Shown: in pieces, positions 63,066-64,000 of the stretch | Numbering within the stretch: position 1 is the first letter of the stretch | Layout: each line of letters begins with the position of its first letter | NCBI RefSeq assembly: GCF_029285175.1 | Contig: NZ_JABEDH010000001.1 | Coordinates: 1,364,001-1,428,000 of the forward strand | Direction of reading: 5' to 3' | Origin: Sulfitobacter sp. M05 | GTDB lineage: Bacteria; Pseudomonadota; Alphaproteobacteria; Rhodobacterales; Rhodobacteraceae | Length of the DNA stretch: 64,000 nt | The notes under the pieces: generated by a model | The model's database searches: none | The model's input: the letters and a program-made list of their open reading frames with translations, nothing else | What the model was told of the DNA's origin: nothing | Made by a program: the position numbers and the translations under genes

Positions 63066-64000
63066 ATTTCCTAACCTTGTGTGAACAGGTTCGCAGATCA
63101 GCGGGCCGGATCATGGCATTCCTGTTTTACGGTCCGTAAAGACCCGACGGAGGACACAAGAAAGATAGGAAATCAACAACCACCACCCCGATGTTCAGGA
63201 CAAAGGTGGCAACCGACAGCACCGGGTTTGGTCGATACCCTGACACCATGATTTTCCGATACGGATGCACCGGTGCTATGGCTTTCAATCTGCTCCGGAA
63301 ACGAATTTGACCGCGCACCCGTGGCTGCATTTGCACCGCACCCGCGCCGTCTCAAAAGAATGCTCGTCGGGCTATGGCACGGCCCGGTTCCGAAGGAACG
63401 ACCTGTTACCGGTCACCTACTCCTTCGGAAAACCAGACCCGCAATTTCGGGTTGGCAGAACACGGTCTCGTGGGACGCCACAGCGTTCGAGCGCGAATTT
63501 ACCGCGCTGCCTGCCGTAAACGCCTTTTTGTCAGGCGCGAACGGAGACCGCAAGATGGACAGTCTCTGTCTGGCTTGCGGCAGTTACGATGGAGATGGCG
63601 GGTATTGGTACGCTGTCGCCACCGTAAAACCCGCATCTCCGGGTGTGGGTCGAAATTCCGGGGCTTTGGTCCGCAATTCTTGCGGATGTGCCAAGGCTTC
63701 GGAGGCGAAATTGGGTCGCCGCCATGCGCAACTGCCTTTTTGTCAGGCTTTTGCGGTTCCGCGGAGGGGTACTTGTGACCCCGCCTGTGGAGGGTGCGGT
63801 AGTTGTTGCGTGTATTTGGTGCGTTATGACTGCCGCGAATCCCTGCGAACCATTTTCCCCGCAAGGCCCCCTTGTCGAAATACAGCTTTCCCCAAACCTA
63901 GCTTGCAAATAACCCGCGCCGCGCCGGTCAATGGACGCCCCTGTCACAGCTCGTGCAGCCAGGGTGGATTGGCGCCACTGCGCGACACGGTCACTGCCGC
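63066..64000. other. Region without a supported gene, possibly the start of one
   Basis: I see no gene here that I can support. Two ORFs deserve mention: a 40-residue minus-strand frame (63249 to 63127) with a hydrophobic stretch, and a plus-strand frame from the ATG at 63555 that has no stop before the window ends. The 15-mer GCCTTTTTGTCAGGC occurs at 63522-63536 and again (63734-63748). Confidence 0.4.
63555..64000 (+). CDS. Open frame running off the window, Cys-rich (uncertain)
   Basis: At least 148 codons without a stop, starting MDSLCLACGSYDG. The translation has many Cys (LCLACG; CDPACGGCGSCC) and no recognised domain. Ribosome site weak. It might be a real gene cut by the window edge, or a long chance frame in GC-rich DNA. 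Confidence 0.25.
   Translation, partial: MDSLCLACGSYDGDGGYWYAVATVKPASPGVGRNSGALVRNSCGCAKASEAKLGRRHAQLPFCQAFAVPRRGTCDPACGGCGSCCVYLVRYDCRESLRTIFPARPPCRNTAFPKPSLQITRAAPVNGRPCHSSCSQGGLAPLRDTVTA

Overview
The window is chromosomal DNA from an alphaproteobacterium, most likely a marine member of the Rhodobacterales (Roseobacter group). This rests on the roughly 60% GC content and on gene neighbourhoods typical of that group: glyQ - small membrane protein - glyS; rpiA - gor - hflK - hflC - DUF2065 - degP; folB - folP - glmM; hom - yqaA - glpX - recJ; and a SAM-II riboswitch in front of metZ. No ribosomal RNA, CRISPR array, prophage or complete insertion sequence is visible. One tRNA gene (Glu, UUC) lies near 60.9 kb.

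Layout. 0-9 kb: yqeY diverges from carA; then a c-di-GMP-type (MshEN) glycosyltransferase, a GntR regulator, a HAD nucleotidase with a UbiH-type hydroxylase, a class V aminotransferase and two overlapping Lrp/AsnC regulators. 9-15 kb: ilvC, an EamA exporter, the overlapping folB-folP-glmM set and a SleB-type wall hydrolase. 15-22 kb: a PPDK-type enzyme and the glyQ/glyS operon. 22-34 kb: an inactive trypsin-like protein, a ThDP decarboxylase coupled to trkH, a DUF1127-like protein, folE2, metZ under a SAM-II riboswitch, yciB, an EamA transporter, ftsY and a lytic transglycosylase. 34-50 kb: an isolated NuoE-NuoF-type fusion, xseA, purD followed by a 345-bp TA-flanked MITE-like element, a ferredoxin pair, the degP/hflKC/gor/rpiA block, a glutathione transferase and sdaA. 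51-55 kb: a reductase, a pirin, then a gene-poor AT-rich patch with repeats and small ORFs, followed by an outer-membrane-like protein. 55-61 kb: a TetR regulator, a small lipoprotein, hom, yqaA, glpX, recJ and tRNA-Glu. 61-64 kb: a coiled-coil zinc-ribbon membrane protein, a Crp/Fnr regulator with a palindrome at its start, and about 0.9 kb with no gene I can support.

Most of the window is housekeeping: nucleotide, folate, branched-chain amino acid and methionine/threonine synthesis, glycyl-tRNA charging, cell-wall turnover, and membrane protein insertion and quality control. I did not find a convincing new multi-gene system. The unusual material is local: a short non-autonomous element whose TA target lies in the purD stop codon, an AT-rich in-frame segment inside glyS, a secreted protein that has lost all three serine-protease residues, a folate enzyme fused to a degenerate amino-acid-kinase-like domain, three copies of a two-hairpin module at gene 3' ends, and the repeat-bearing patch near 54 kb.
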